This document shows, one piece after another, positions 51,434 through 60,972 of a stretch of 64,000 bases of DNA. Under the pieces are notes generated by a model that saw only the letters and a program-made list of their open reading frames with translations, was not told the origin of the DNA and did no database searches. The translations under genes and the position numbers were made by a program. Every line of letters starts with the position of its first letter. Within the stretch, counting starts at the first letter, position 1. Origin of the DNA: Planctomycetota bacterium (GTDB taxonomy: Bacteria; Planctomycetota; Phycisphaerae; Phycisphaerales; SM1A02); assembly GCA_021414025.1 (NCBI GenBank), contig JAIOPG010000007.1, positions 304,008-368,007 on the forward strand. The letters run 5' to 3'.

Positions 51434-52414
51434 TCAGTGCACGCCCTGGGAGGCGAGCCATCGCTCGCAGTCCAGCGCCGCGGCGCAGCCCATGCCCGCG
51501 GCGGTGATCGCCTGGCGGTAGTGCGGATCGGCGACGTCGCCCGCGGCGAAGACCCCCTCCACATTGGTGCGGCTGTCGCGATTGCGCAGCTTCACGTAGC
51601 CCAATTCGTCGAGCTCGACCGGGCTCCCCTGCAGGAACTTGGTGGCCGGCGAGTGGCCGATGGCCAGGAACAATCCCTTCACCGGCAAGGTCCGCTGCTT
51701 CTTGGTCCGCACATCTTCCAGCAGCACGGCCTCGATCTTCTCATCGCCCAGCACATCGGCGACCACGGTGAACCAGTGCATGGTGACCTTGGGACTGCCC
51801 AGCAGCCGCGCCTGCATCGCCTTGCTCGCCCGCAGCGAGTCGCGGCGCACGATCATGTGCACGTGTTTGGCGAACTTCAGCAGATAGCTCGCCTCCTCCA
51901 TGGCGCTGTCCCCGCCGCCCACGACCGCCAGCTCCTGGTTGCGGTAGGCCGGCAGCGCGCCGTCGCACACCGCGCAGGCGCTCACGCCGCCGCCGCTGGT
52001 GGCCAGGCGCAGCTCGTTCTTGAGTCCGATCCAGTTGGCCGTGGCGCCGGTGGAAAGGATCACGCTGCTGGCCTTGATCGGCGCTCCTTCGCTCAACTCC
52101 AGCGTGAAGGGCCGCTTGGAAAAATCGCACTTGACCACGTCGGCCTCGGTCACCTTGGCGCCGAAGCGCTCCGCCTGCTTGCGGAACTTCTCCATCATCT
52201 CGGGTCCCTGGATTCCCTCGGGGAAGCCGGGGTAGTTCTCCACCTCGGTGGTCAGCATGAGCTGGCCGCCCGGAAGCACGGGCGCCGGATCGCTGCGCGG
52301 CACCCCGATGATGCAGCGCGGCGCCAGGTTGGCGCGGGCGGCGTAGATCGCGGCGGTCCAGCCGGCGGGGCCGCTGCCGATGATCGCCACATTGTCGACG
52401 TTGGACTCGCTCAT
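51434..52414 (-). CDS. trxB: thioredoxin reductase
   Basis: 326 residues. FAD motif IIGSGPAGWTAAIYAARA, redox centre SACAVCDGA, NADPH motif VVGGGDSAMEEA, and C-terminal GVFAAGDVAD. Standard low-molecular-weight class. Reduces thioredoxin using NADPH. Confidence 0.97.
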   Translation of the reverse strand: MSESNVDNVAIIGSGPAGWTAAIYAARANLAPRCIIGVPRSDPAPVLPGGQLMLTTEVENYPGFPEGIQGPEMMEKFRKQAERFGAKVTEADVVKCDFSKRPFTLELSEGAPIKASSVILSTGATANWIGLKNELRLATSGGGVSACAVCDGALPAYRNQELAVVGGGDSAMEEASYLLKFAKHVHMIVRRDSLRASKAMQARLLGSPKVTMHWFTVVADVLGDEKIEAVLLEDVRTKKQRTLPVKGLFLAIGHSPATKFLQGSPVELDELGYVKLRNRDSRTNVEGVFAAGDVADPHYRQAITAAGMGCAAALDCERWLASQGVH

Positions 52415-52425
52415 CGAATTGATCT

Positions 52426-54000
52426 TTACTTCAGCACGCCGGCGCTGCGGGCCAGGAAACGTGGCGGCGGCCAGAGCACCACATCGCCGGTGCCGTCGGC
52501 GGGATCGTGCTGTTCGAAGCCGTCGTCTTCGTGATCAGGACCAACCGACCAGAGCACCGCGCCGCTGACCTGGACCTGGCCCCAAGGCGTGCCCAGCGGC
52601 TGATCCTTCTCCAGCACGCGATAGTTCAACCTTTCATAATCCTTCGAATAGGGGTCGAAGTTCATGCGCCGCATTCCGTAAATGGGAAACGCGTTGGCGA
52701 GGATCGACGGATACTGCTTGGAGCTGTCCAGGTAGAAGCCGCAGAGCGCCGCGCTCATGGCGGTGCCGTCGATCTCCGCAATCAGGCGCAAGCGCGCGTC
52801 GAAGACCTGCTGCAGATTCTCCACGAAGAGCGTGACCAGGGCGTACTTGCTTTGGTTGAGCTTGGAGAACTGCGTCGGCACGTCCAGGATCGGGTCGTAG
52901 AAGCGCATCCTCCAGCGCCGCCACCAATCGTCGTAGATCCCCGCCAGTTTTTCCATGCTCGCCTCGAGGCTGCCATGCACCTTGCCCAGCTCGCGCCATC
53001 TCGCCGAGGCCCCGAAGCGCGTCAGCGGCGAATTGATCGACTGCACGGCGCCGAACTTGTCCGCAAAGTACTGGTCATCCGGTTGCCCCGACGCGTTGAA
53101 GGCCTTGGGCATCGACTCGGTGAGAATGATCCGGTCGCCCTCGGGCAGCTCCAGACGCTTCAACCGCTCGTTGTCCCCCGGCTTGATGTAGGGATAGCCC
53201 TTGATCGCCATGCGCTGAAGCGTGGCCACCGGCAGCTGCTCCAGATTCGCCGCCATGTAGACGCGATTCGCCTCAAGGAGCCGCGACATGAGGTTCATGC
53301 CGGCCATTTTCTCCGCTTCCATCCGCTGCTCGCTCACCTGCCGCAGCACGCGCAGCATCGCCAGCGAAAGGTCGAAGGCCGGGTCAAACTTCTTGGCCTC
53401 CGCGTCCACATACATGGAGACCGCGGTGTAGGCCGTCAAGCCGCGCATCGCGTTGAGATAGGGCAGCGCCGCCTCGCCGGGCGCGGAGCCGGGCAGCGCC
53501 GCGATGCCTTTCGCCTTCCATTTCGGATCCAGGCCCTCTTCGCCATAGGGAATGCCCAGCACGAAGCAATTCTGCGCCTTCATGATCGCGTCGCGCAGGG
53601 CGGGATTGGCCGCGACCCATTTCTTCCACTCCGCGAAACCTTCCATGCCGGGCCAGATGTCCTCCGGTGACGGTGCAGTGGCGGAGGGCATGGGCGTGGC
53701 GGCGATCCACGCAGGGAAGAGAACATTGGCGCTGCGATTCTTCTCGCTCACACCTTTCCAGAACACGTTGAGTTCGTTCAGTGCGACGACGCCCTTGCTG
53801 GCCTCGAGCGCGCTCTTGGCCTTGGGAGCCGGTGCGGACTTCTCCTCAACGGGAGCTTCAGGGGGAGTCTTGGCGTCGGGCGGTGCCGGCTTCTCGGCGG
53901 GCGCGTCGGGCGGACTCTTGGCCGGATTGGCCGGCGTACTTTGGGCCAGGACCGGTGCATTCAACGAAAGTGCCAGAAGAAGTGCGATTCGAATGTGCAT
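52426..54000 (-). CDS. secreted helical protein of unknown function
   Basis: 524 residues from the ATG at 54000. Signal peptide (cut near VLAQ), then a Pro/Ala/Glu/Lys-rich linker to about residue 70, then a long soluble domain with FWKGVSEKNRSANVLFPAW and GYPYIKPGDNERLKRLELPEG, NAFPIYGMRRMNFDPYSKD near the end. No motif recognised; 11 bp after trxB's start on the opposite side, same strand. Upstream TATGAT may be its -10. Confidence 0.75.
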   Translation of the reverse strand: MHIRIALLLALSLNAPVLAQSTPANPAKSPPDAPAEKPAPPDAKTPPEAPVEEKSAPAPKAKSALEASKGVVALNELNVFWKGVSEKNRSANVLFPAWIAATPMPSATAPSPEDIWPGMEGFAEWKKWVAANPALRDAIMKAQNCFVLGIPYGEEGLDPKWKAKGIAALPGSAPGEAALPYLNAMRGLTAYTAVSMYVDAEAKKFDPAFDLSLAMLRVLRQVSEQRMEAEKMAGMNLMSRLLEANRVYMAANLEQLPVATLQRMAIKGYPYIKPGDNERLKRLELPEGDRIILTESMPKAFNASGQPDDQYFADKFGAVQSINSPLTRFGASARWRELGKVHGSLEASMEKLAGIYDDWWRRWRMRFYDPILDVPTQFSKLNQSKYALVTLFVENLQQVFDARLRLIAEIDGTAMSAALCGFYLDSSKQYPSILANAFPIYGMRRMNFDPYSKDYERLNYRVLEKDQPLGTPWGQVQVSGAVLWSVGPDHEDDGFEQHDPADGTGDVVLWPPPRFLARSAGVLK

Positions 54001-54152
54001 GGGGTGGTCTCGAATGGGAAGAGCGGAAATCATAGCCAACTGCTGGCGGTCAGGCCGCTGGTCGCTAAACTTGCCGCCCTTGGCTTTGTTGCGGATGGGC
54101 GGCATTCATGTGGGTGCCCCGTCGTGCGGCGGCCGGGAACGAGGAGCGCGTC

Positions 54153-55259
54153 ATGATCGTCGGAGTCCCATCTGAAGTGAAGCCTGATGAGTATCGAGTC
54201 GGCATGCGCCCGGTGGGCGCCGAGGTTCTGGTCCGCGAGGGACACACCGTGTTCGTGCAGGCGGGGGCGGGCCTGGGCAGCGGCTTCTCCGACGACCTCT
54301 ATGTCAGCGCCGGGGCCACCATCTGCAAGACCGCCGAGGATGTCTGGGCCAAGTCCGATCTGATCGTCAAGGTGAAGGAGCCGCAGCCCGCGGAGATCGC
54401 CAGGATCAAGCCGGGACAGACGCTCTTCACCTATTTCCACTTCGCCGCTGACCGCAACCTCACCATCGGCTGCCTCGAGCGCAAATGCGTCGCCTGCGCC
54501 TACGAGACGTTGACCAACGACCAGGACAAGCTTCCGCTGCTGACTCCGATGAGCGAGATCGCCGGCAAGCTCTCGATTCAGGAAGGCGCCAAGTATCTGG
54601 AGCGCCCCTTCGGCGGGCGCGGCGTGCTGCTGGGCGGCGTCCCCGGCGTGGAGCCCGGACGCGTGCTCATCATCGGCGCCGGTGACGTCGGCACTTGCGC
54701 AGCGCGAATGGCCGCAGGACTGGGCGCCAACGTCGCGCTGCTGGACATCAACATCGACCGCCTGCGCTATCTGGACGAGGTGCTGCCGGAAAATGTGCAG
54801 ACCATCTACAGCGATCCGCAGGCGATCCGCGAGCGCATCGCGTGGGCAGATCTGATCATCGGCGCCGTCCTGGTGCCGGGAGCCAAGGCGCCGCACCTGA
54901 TCCGCCGCGAAGATCTCAAGCACATCCGGCCGGGCTCGGTGATCGTGGATGTCGCCATCGACCAGGGCGGCTGCGTGGAGACCGCCCGCGTGACCACCCA
55001 CCGCAATCCCACCTATGAGATCGACGGCGTCGTGCATTACTGCGTCGGCAACATGCCCGGCGCGGTCGCCCGCACCAGCACCATCGCTCTGACCAATGTC
55101 ACGCTGCCCTGGGTTCAGAAGCTGGCCAAGCATGGCGCGCATCAGTTGGCGAAGATGGACCACCACTTCTCCAACTGCATCAACATGGACAATGGCAAGC
55201 TGACCAACCGTCCGGTCGCCGAGGCCCACCAACTTGATTTCGCCGGTGCCGCAGCGTGA
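54153..55259 (+). CDS. ald: alanine dehydrogenase
   Basis: 368 residues from the ATG at 54153, with GAGGAG six bases upstream; the frame opens earlier but without family similarity. MIVGVPSEVKPDEYRVGMRP at the N-terminus, the Rossmann motif IIGAGDVGTCAARMAAGLGA, and the catalytic-region segment NMPGAVARTSTIALTN. Interconverts L-alanine and pyruvate with NAD. Confidence 0.95.
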   Translation: MIVGVPSEVKPDEYRVGMRPVGAEVLVREGHTVFVQAGAGLGSGFSDDLYVSAGATICKTAEDVWAKSDLIVKVKEPQPAEIARIKPGQTLFTYFHFAADRNLTIGCLERKCVACAYETLTNDQDKLPLLTPMSEIAGKLSIQEGAKYLERPFGGRGVLLGGVPGVEPGRVLIIGAGDVGTCAARMAAGLGANVALLDINIDRLRYLDEVLPENVQTIYSDPQAIRERIAWADLIIGAVLVPGAKAPHLIRREDLKHIRPGSVIVDVAIDQGGCVETARVTTHRNPTYEIDGVVHYCVGNMPGAVARTSTIALTNVTLPWVQKLAKHGAHQLAKMDHHFSNCINMDNGKLTNRPVAEAHQLDFAGAAA

Positions 55260-55308
55260 GCCCGGACGCCGCTGATCGGCGCGGAGCCACTTCACCCGAA
55301 GCGCGCCG

Positions 55309-56679
55309 ATGAAAAAAACGAGCGCCCATCCGCTGCCCTGTCCCGCCAAGTGCAACGTCTTCATCGCCGGATCGGGCGGACGCGAGCACGCCCTGGCGTG
55401 GAAGCTGAAGCAGAGTCCGCGCTTGGGGAAATTATGGGTGGACCCCAAGGCCAACGCCGGATTGCGCCAGCTCGGCGAGGTCTGTCCGCAGAGCCTGGAT
55501 CCGAAGAACAAGTTTCACTTCCGCCGCTTCCTTGAGAAGGAATCCATCCACCTTGTGGTGGTCGGCCCCGAGGCTCTGCTCGCTGCAGGCTTCGCCGACG
55601 AATACCACGATCCGCCCAACCGCCTGGTCTTCGGCCCCACCAAGGCCGCCTCCAAGTTGGAGTGGGACAAGGCGTGGTGCAAGCAGGTGCTGCGCTCCGC
55701 CGGCGTGGTGATGGCGGAGGGCAAATCATTCACGCAGCTCGATGCAGCGCTGAACTACATCCGCAGCCGCGAGGATCCCGTGGTGGTGAAGGCGACGGGC
55801 CTCTGCGCCGGCAAGGGAGTCACCGTCTGCAACAACAAGGATGAGGCCATCGCCGCGGCGACCGCGGCGCTCGAGTCAAAGGTCCACGGAGAGGCCGGCG
55901 CCACCATCGTCATTGAAGAGCGCCTGCACGGACAGGAGATCAGTGTGCTGGCGCTGGTGGATGGAAAAACCATCTGGATGCTCGACGCCTGCCAGGACCA
56001 CAAGCAAGTCGGCGAGGGCGACCTCGGCCCCAACACCGGCGGCATGGGCGCCTACTCGCCCACTCCACTGGCCACCGACGCCGTGCTGCGCACGCTGGAG
56101 CGCGACGTCTTCGTGCCCACGCTCGACGCGCTGCGCCGCGAGGAGATCGAGTTCCGCGGAGTGCTCTTCGCGGGCATCATCCTGACCCACGCCGGACCAA
56201 AGGTGCTTGAGTTCAATTGCCGCTTCGGCGATCCCGAAACGCAATCCCTGATGGCGCGATGGCGCGGCGACCTGCTCGAGGCGCTCTGGCTCACGTCGTC
56301 GGGTCAGCTGGACCAGGCGGACATCTCCTTCGAGCGCGGATCAAGCTGCTGCGTGGTGGTCTGCGCCGAGGGCTATCCGGGCAAGCCGCGCACCGGCGAC
56401 CCGATTGCCGGCATCGACGAGGCCGAGCAGATGGGTTCCGCCGATCAGAAAGTCGTCTGCTTCCATGCCTCGACGGCGCCGGGAAACTCAGGCATGCCGA
56501 TGACCTCGGGCGGCCGCGTGATCGGCGTGACCGCGGTGGCCGCCGATCTGGTCCAGGCAAGCCGGCTGGCCACGCAAGCCGCGGCCCGCATTCGCTTTGA
56601 GGGAGCCTTTTTCCGCCGCGACATCGGCGGCCGGGTCCTCGAGCCCTCCTCCAGGCCCGTCGGCAAGCCCGTTCCGTGA
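55309..56679 (+). CDS. purD: phosphoribosylamine-glycine ligase
   Basis: 456 residues. Second step of purine synthesis. N-terminal FIAGSGGREHALAWKL, ATP-grasp core with VKATGLCAGKGVTVCNNKD and GPNTGGMGAYSP, and LEFNCRFGDPETQ. A little longer than usual (about 425) with an extra C-terminal tail. Confidence 0.96.
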   Translation: MKKTSAHPLPCPAKCNVFIAGSGGREHALAWKLKQSPRLGKLWVDPKANAGLRQLGEVCPQSLDPKNKFHFRRFLEKESIHLVVVGPEALLAAGFADEYHDPPNRLVFGPTKAASKLEWDKAWCKQVLRSAGVVMAEGKSFTQLDAALNYIRSREDPVVVKATGLCAGKGVTVCNNKDEAIAAATAALESKVHGEAGATIVIEERLHGQEISVLALVDGKTIWMLDACQDHKQVGEGDLGPNTGGMGAYSPTPLATDAVLRTLERDVFVPTLDALRREEIEFRGVLFAGIILTHAGPKVLEFNCRFGDPETQSLMARWRGDLLEALWLTSSGQLDQADISFERGSSCCVVVCAEGYPGKPRTGDPIAGIDEAEQMGSADQKVVCFHASTAPGNSGMPMTSGGRVIGVTAVAADLVQASRLATQAAARIRFEGAFFRRDIGGRVLEPSSRPVGKPVP

Positions 56680-56738
56680 GCCGCGCTTCGGCCTGCGAAT
56701 CGCCTCCCAAATCTCAATATGGCCCGCCGGATGTTGAA

Positions 56739-56772
56739 ATTCCTTGAGGAATCCGGAACTCCCGGCTAATCT
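56739..56772 (+). promoter_or_regulatory. promoter with inverted repeat, upstream of the subtilase-like gene
   Basis: TTGAGG (56744-56749), 17-bp spacer, TAATCT (56767-56772). An inverted repeat ATTCC-TTGA-GGAAT (56739-56752) lies across the -35 box and may be an operator. Confidence 0.5.
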
Positions 56773-56856
56773 CGGACGGATCATTGACCGTTGATCGGTG
56801 TGCCCGCGTTGTTTTGACCGCAAGATGTTGTAGACCCTCTCGGAGACCCTCTTAAA

Positions 56857-59800
56857 ATGTTCCGTCTGTCAAGTTCATTCGCCGTCTTCGTGCTGGTCGT
56901 TCTCTTCGCAGTCTCATCGCAGCAAGCCTCGGGCATCGGCGCGTCGGCCTCGACGACGACCGTGTCGAAGAGCCCGACTACAAGTTCAACAACGAGTTCC
57001 AGCAAGGGCATCGACCTGGTGAGCCCCGCCGACCAGGCTTCGAAGCGTCCTTCGATCGGAACGACCTCAGATCAATCCTCGACGGAAACCGACTCCGACC
57101 TGAAGCCGCGCGTGCTGGCCGACAAGAGCCGGACCACCGGGCCGAATTCCATGGATGCGGTTCTTTCACAGGGCGGACCCAACCGCGGCATCCGCTCCGG
57201 CCGCATCGTGGTCAAGTTCCTCGATGAGCTCAAGGTCCGATGCAATCCCAATTCCGCCGGCGGCAAGCTCACCACAGCTTCGATGCGCGCGCCAAAGAAA
57301 CCAAATGGTGTCATCGGCCAGGAAACTCAGATCTCCGAGGCTCTCGCGCTCGTCGATCGATTCGGTGGAAAAGTCGAGCAGGCCATCCACAAGACCACCG
57401 CGCAGCTCAGCGCGCTGGAGCAGCGCGCCGCCGCACGCACCGGCACCAAGCAGCCTGATCTGGCGGGATACATCTTCCTTACCGTCGATCCCTCGGCGCT
57501 GACTGCGGCCGCCGAAGCCTTCAATGACCTCGACTGCGTTGAATTCGCCCAGGTCGATTACCTGCCCATTCCCGCGCAGAGCGGCTGCCCCGACAAGGAT
57601 CTGAGCCTGCAAAAGGGAATCTCCAGCGAAGGCGCGGACATCGGCATCAATTGCCAGACCATCACCGATTCCGGAGGCGCCACCATCGCCTGCACTCCTC
57701 CCGGACCGATCTTCGTCTTCGGCGACGCCACCGTTTTCCCACCCGTCGCTTTGAGTTTCATCGCCTTCAGCGCCTCCGGCGGTGCTGGCGCCATCTCCTG
57801 CAACCGTCCTTCGCGATGGGCAGGCTACAACCCGGTGATCCTTTCCGATCCGGCTTGCACCTCGTACACGCCTGCGGCTTCCACTCCGCTCACCTGGGAC
57901 TGCACGCCCAACTGCAACCTGGGCAGCGGCACCGCGGGTCGCTGCGTGAATCCGCCCACCGGATTCACCTCGACCTCGGACTGTCAGTACGGCTGCCGTG
58001 ACAACGCCTGCGCGACCTATCTCACGACCACGCTTGGATTCACGCTCTGCGCCGATCAGACCCAGGCCAACGGCTGGGACGCCACTTGCGCAACGCTGGC
58101 CAACATCTACTGCCCGCAGCTCAATGCCTCCACCCCGTACAACGGCATCACCGTGGGCCCCGGCATGCAGCAGACCGATCTGGCGAGCATGTTCTGCTTT
58201 GTCACCAATCCCGCCCTGCCGCCCTCAAGTTCCACCTATGCCTTCGACGACTCCGTGAGCTACGACGCTTGCTTCACGCTCCGCGGCCCTGCGGCCCCGG
58301 GATTCGTCGGCACCGCCGGCATCCTGAAGTACACCGACATCGGCACGGGCGACGGCATCCGACCCTGGGGCTTTTCCGGTGCGGCGTCGCTCTTCCCCTA
58401 CCCCTTCCTGACGGTGGGCGCGCCGGCCGTGGCCTATCCCACGCCATCCTGCGACGCGATCTCGGCTGCAACCGCCACCCAGTTCATGGAAGGCGGCGTC
58501 ATCAATCCGCTGAATCCTGGTGACTCAGCCAACGCTGCACTTGCCGAATACGACAATGCCTTCAAATCGGCGCCCTTCACCTTCTCGCACGACTGCTTCA
58601 CGGTCGCCGACTCGATTCCCGGCTGCTACACCACTCCATGCTGCGTCTTCGTCTGCGTGAACGATCCCTCCTGCTGCGCCTTTGGCTGGGATGCCTCCTG
58701 CGTGGCGACGGCAAACACCAATCCAGCGCTGTGCCAATCAGGAGCGATCAACACCCTGGCCTGGGCACCTCCGCCACCGGCTCCGGGCGTTCCGAGCTTC
58801 GATGCGGTCCCCGTCGGTGCCGGTCCGGTCTTCTTCCGGGCCCGCAACCTAGGACTCTTCCGCACCAGGCTTCCCAACGTGGTCACCACGTCGGAATATG
58901 TCGGACAGATCCAAGCGATCGCGACCGCCTCGCTAACCACCGCCACTCCGGGCATCGTGCCGCTTTCGGCGATCACCGCGCAATCCAACGCCGCGTCGAT
59001 TCCGCTGGGACTGGACGAGACCTACGCCTTCATCAACAGCGGATTCTCCGGCGGCGGCATCGATGTCCAGGGCATGGTGGACTTCTCCACCGGCATTGGC
59101 TTCGGCGGCACCAGCGTGCTGGGCAACCTGACTCAAGTCGGAGTGATCGACTACTCGGCGATCGTCGACCATGTGGATCTGCTTGGCCAGGTCACCGTTG
59201 AACCCGGCCAGACCATCGTTGTGCCCGCAGCGGGAACCTCCTCGCTCATCGATCCCGACCACGGCACCGCCATTCTTGGAATTCTGGTCGCGGCCGACAA
59301 CGGCTTTGGCATCACCGGACTGCTGCCGCTCTCGCAGGCGATCTTCTTCCCTGCCGTCACCCTGGCCCAGGGCGGCCGCGTGGCGACCGCGATGGTCTCT
59401 GCAGGCGAGACCCTGGTGGACGGCGATGTGCTCTGCATTCCGCTTGAGTACGGCGCGGGTTTCACTCTCGCCAGCGATACCTTCATCAGCCAGCTCTTCG
59501 GCGTCGTCGACGGGCTTGGCACCACCATCGTGATTCCGGCCGGCAATGGCGGCTTCTCCGTGCAGACCCCCACCACCCCACCGATCGCGATCACGGTCGG
59601 TTCCTGCTGGCCGGGTCTGCAGACACCGGTTCCCTACGGCGCCAACAACAACCTTCTCACCCCCAACTCCGTCCCCTATCCCGGCAATGGCTACTGCCGA
59701 TACCGCTCGAGCAATTGGTCGGAGAACATCGGCAACGGCGGCGTCGACTGCGCCGGATGGGGCGTGGGCATCTGCACCCTGGGTGCGGGCACACTTTTCA

Positions 59801-60744
59801 ACGACGGCACCCGCCTGCAGACCTATCAGGCGAACTTTGGCGCGACCAGCGGCGCCTGCGCCATGATCGCGGGCCTGATCGGCGCGTTGAACGGATTCTC
59901 CGAAGAGGCCTTCGGCGGCAGCATCGGCACGCCGCGCATCCGTAACATCCTCAACAACGTCGCCACCGACAGCCAGGGCAATCCCACCGGCGGATTCCTT
60001 GGAAGCGTGAACACGCAGTGCCTTTACCCGCAGGGACAAGACCTGCCTTCGACAATCGTCGACATCCCTGCAGTTGTCGCCAATGGCGACATCCTGCCGG
60101 CCGGACAGGGCACCAACCACAATGTGGGCGGCTTCCCCAAGGCGCAGACCTGCCTCTCCCTGGTGCTCGCCAACGAGTCCTATCCGGGCGGAACGCCCTA
60201 CGCCATCGAGGTGATCACCGGAACCAACGTCATCGGCAACAAGTTCTCGGTGGGAACGCTCAACAACAAATTCCTGCAGATCCAGGCCCAGCAAAAGGGC
60301 CGCGGCTCGCGCGGGTCGGGCTACGGACCGCCGGTCCAGTATGTCTCCATGGGACTGGCCACCGACGTCCAGGTGCGCTCCGTGCTGCAGGTCGCCTCGA
60401 ACGACCTGGTCAACGATGTCCTCTTCCAGGGCTACGGCATGGTGACCGGCGGCGGTGCGAGCCAGGCGCTCGGCATTGTCTACGCCTACAACCGCCAGGC
60501 GAATCGCTGGGTCTATCTCAACTTCGGATTCCTCAACGGAGCCGTGCCGGCGCAGGGAGCGCCCAACGTCTCCGGAGCTCTTTCGGCCACCGGCTACAAC
60601 GCGCAGGATTTCATTGTGACCCAGGGCGCGGAGCGCGTCGTCTACGCCCGCTTCCTCACCTTCGGCTTCGGCGTGGTCGGCCCCTACAAGGCCTTCTGGG
60701 ATCAGCTGTTCATTCAGATGAATCCACCGATCATCTTCCCCTGA
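56857..60744 (+). CDS. large secreted subtilisin-like (S8) protein with Cys-rich insert
   Basis: 1295 residues. Signal peptide (cut near ASG), then a Ser/Thr-rich low-complexity stretch. Residues about 105-230 look like an I9-type propeptide (GRIVVKFLDELKV ... FLTVDPSALTAAAEAF). A 500-residue Cys-rich region with CCVFVCVNDPSCCAFGWDASCV, a planctomycete motif, follows. The catalytic triad is plausible: Asp765 in VGVIDYS, His802 in DHGTAILG, Ser998 in GATSGACA, with the oxyanion Asn in IPAGNGG. An all-beta C-terminal domain of about 230 residues ends the protein. A surface or extracellular protease is inferred. Confidence 0.85.
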   Translation: MFRLSSSFAVFVLVVLFAVSSQQASGIGASASTTTVSKSPTTSSTTSSSKGIDLVSPADQASKRPSIGTTSDQSSTETDSDLKPRVLADKSRTTGPNSMDAVLSQGGPNRGIRSGRIVVKFLDELKVRCNPNSAGGKLTTASMRAPKKPNGVIGQETQISEALALVDRFGGKVEQAIHKTTAQLSALEQRAAARTGTKQPDLAGYIFLTVDPSALTAAAEAFNDLDCVEFAQVDYLPIPAQSGCPDKDLSLQKGISSEGADIGINCQTITDSGGATIACTPPGPIFVFGDATVFPPVALSFIAFSASGGAGAISCNRPSRWAGYNPVILSDPACTSYTPAASTPLTWDCTPNCNLGSGTAGRCVNPPTGFTSTSDCQYGCRDNACATYLTTTLGFTLCADQTQANGWDATCATLANIYCPQLNASTPYNGITVGPGMQQTDLASMFCFVTNPALPPSSSTYAFDDSVSYDACFTLRGPAAPGFVGTAGILKYTDIGTGDGIRPWGFSGAASLFPYPFLTVGAPAVAYPTPSCDAISAATATQFMEGGVINPLNPGDSANAALAEYDNAFKSAPFTFSHDCFTVADSIPGCYTTPCCVFVCVNDPSCCAFGWDASCVATANTNPALCQSGAINTLAWAPPPPAPGVPSFDAVPVGAGPVFFRARNLGLFRTRLPNVVTTSEYVGQIQAIATASLTTATPGIVPLSAITAQSNAASIPLGLDETYAFINSGFSGGGIDVQGMVDFSTGIGFGGTSVLGNLTQVGVIDYSAIVDHVDLLGQVTVEPGQTIVVPAAGTSSLIDPDHGTAILGILVAADNGFGITGLLPLSQAIFFPAVTLAQGGRVATAMVSAGETLVDGDVLCIPLEYGAGFTLASDTFISQLFGVVDGLGTTIVIPAGNGGFSVQTPTTPPIAITVGSCWPGLQTPVPYGANNNLLTPNSVPYPGNGYCRYRSSNWSENIGNGGVDCAGWGVGICTLGAGTLFNDGTRLQTYQANFGATSGACAMIAGLIGALNGFSEEAFGGSIGTPRIRNILNNVATDSQGNPTGGFLGSVNTQCLYPQGQDLPSTIVDIPAVVANGDILPAGQGTNHNVGGFPKAQTCLSLVLANESYPGGTPYAIEVITGTNVIGNKFSVGTLNNKFLQIQAQQKGRGSRGSGYGPPVQYVSMGLATDVQVRSVLQVASNDLVNDVLFQGYGMVTGGGASQALGIVYAYNRQANRWVYLNFGFLNGAVPAQGAPNVSGALSATGYNAQDFIVTQGAERVVYARFLTFGFGVVGPYKAFWDQLFIQMNPPIIFP

Positions 60745-60760
60745 CCGGCGCGAACTCGAA

Positions 60761-60851
60761 AGGACAGAGCGGGATTCGAACCCGCGGTACAAGAATTACC
60801 CTGTACACCGGTTTAGCAAACCAGCGCCTTCAGCCACTCGGCCATCTGTCC
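60761..60851 (-). tRNA. tRNA-Ser (anticodon GCT)
   Basis: 91 nt with a long variable arm (TGTACAGGG/CTTGTAC type). Acceptor GGACAGA/TCTGTCC, anticodon loop TTGCTAA giving GCT (reads AGC/AGT). The discriminator base is T (complement of A60761), where bacterial tRNA-Ser usually has G. CCA not encoded. Confidence 0.95.
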
Positions 60852-60957
60852 AAGGCACTCAATCGTGAGGCAGCAGTGTAGCGAGGTTCCACACCTGCGG
60901 ACCGAGTTTCCAATGGGCCCAAGTGGCTCGCTCCGCTTGGCCCGCGGGCAAATGCGA

Positions 60958-60963
60958 TAGGCT
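60958..60963 (+). promoter_or_regulatory. -10 box (TAGGCT) 9 nt before dedA
   Basis: TAGGCT, 9 nt, then the ATG at 60973. Very short leader expected. Confidence 0.35.
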
Positions 60964-60972
60964 TCCACGCCA

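Noticed and set aside
58933-60792. 619-codon minus-strand frame opposite the subtilase-like gene
   Set aside because: Shadow frame; Gly/Val/Asp/Arg-rich without any motif, while the plus frame has a signal peptide and S8 motifs.
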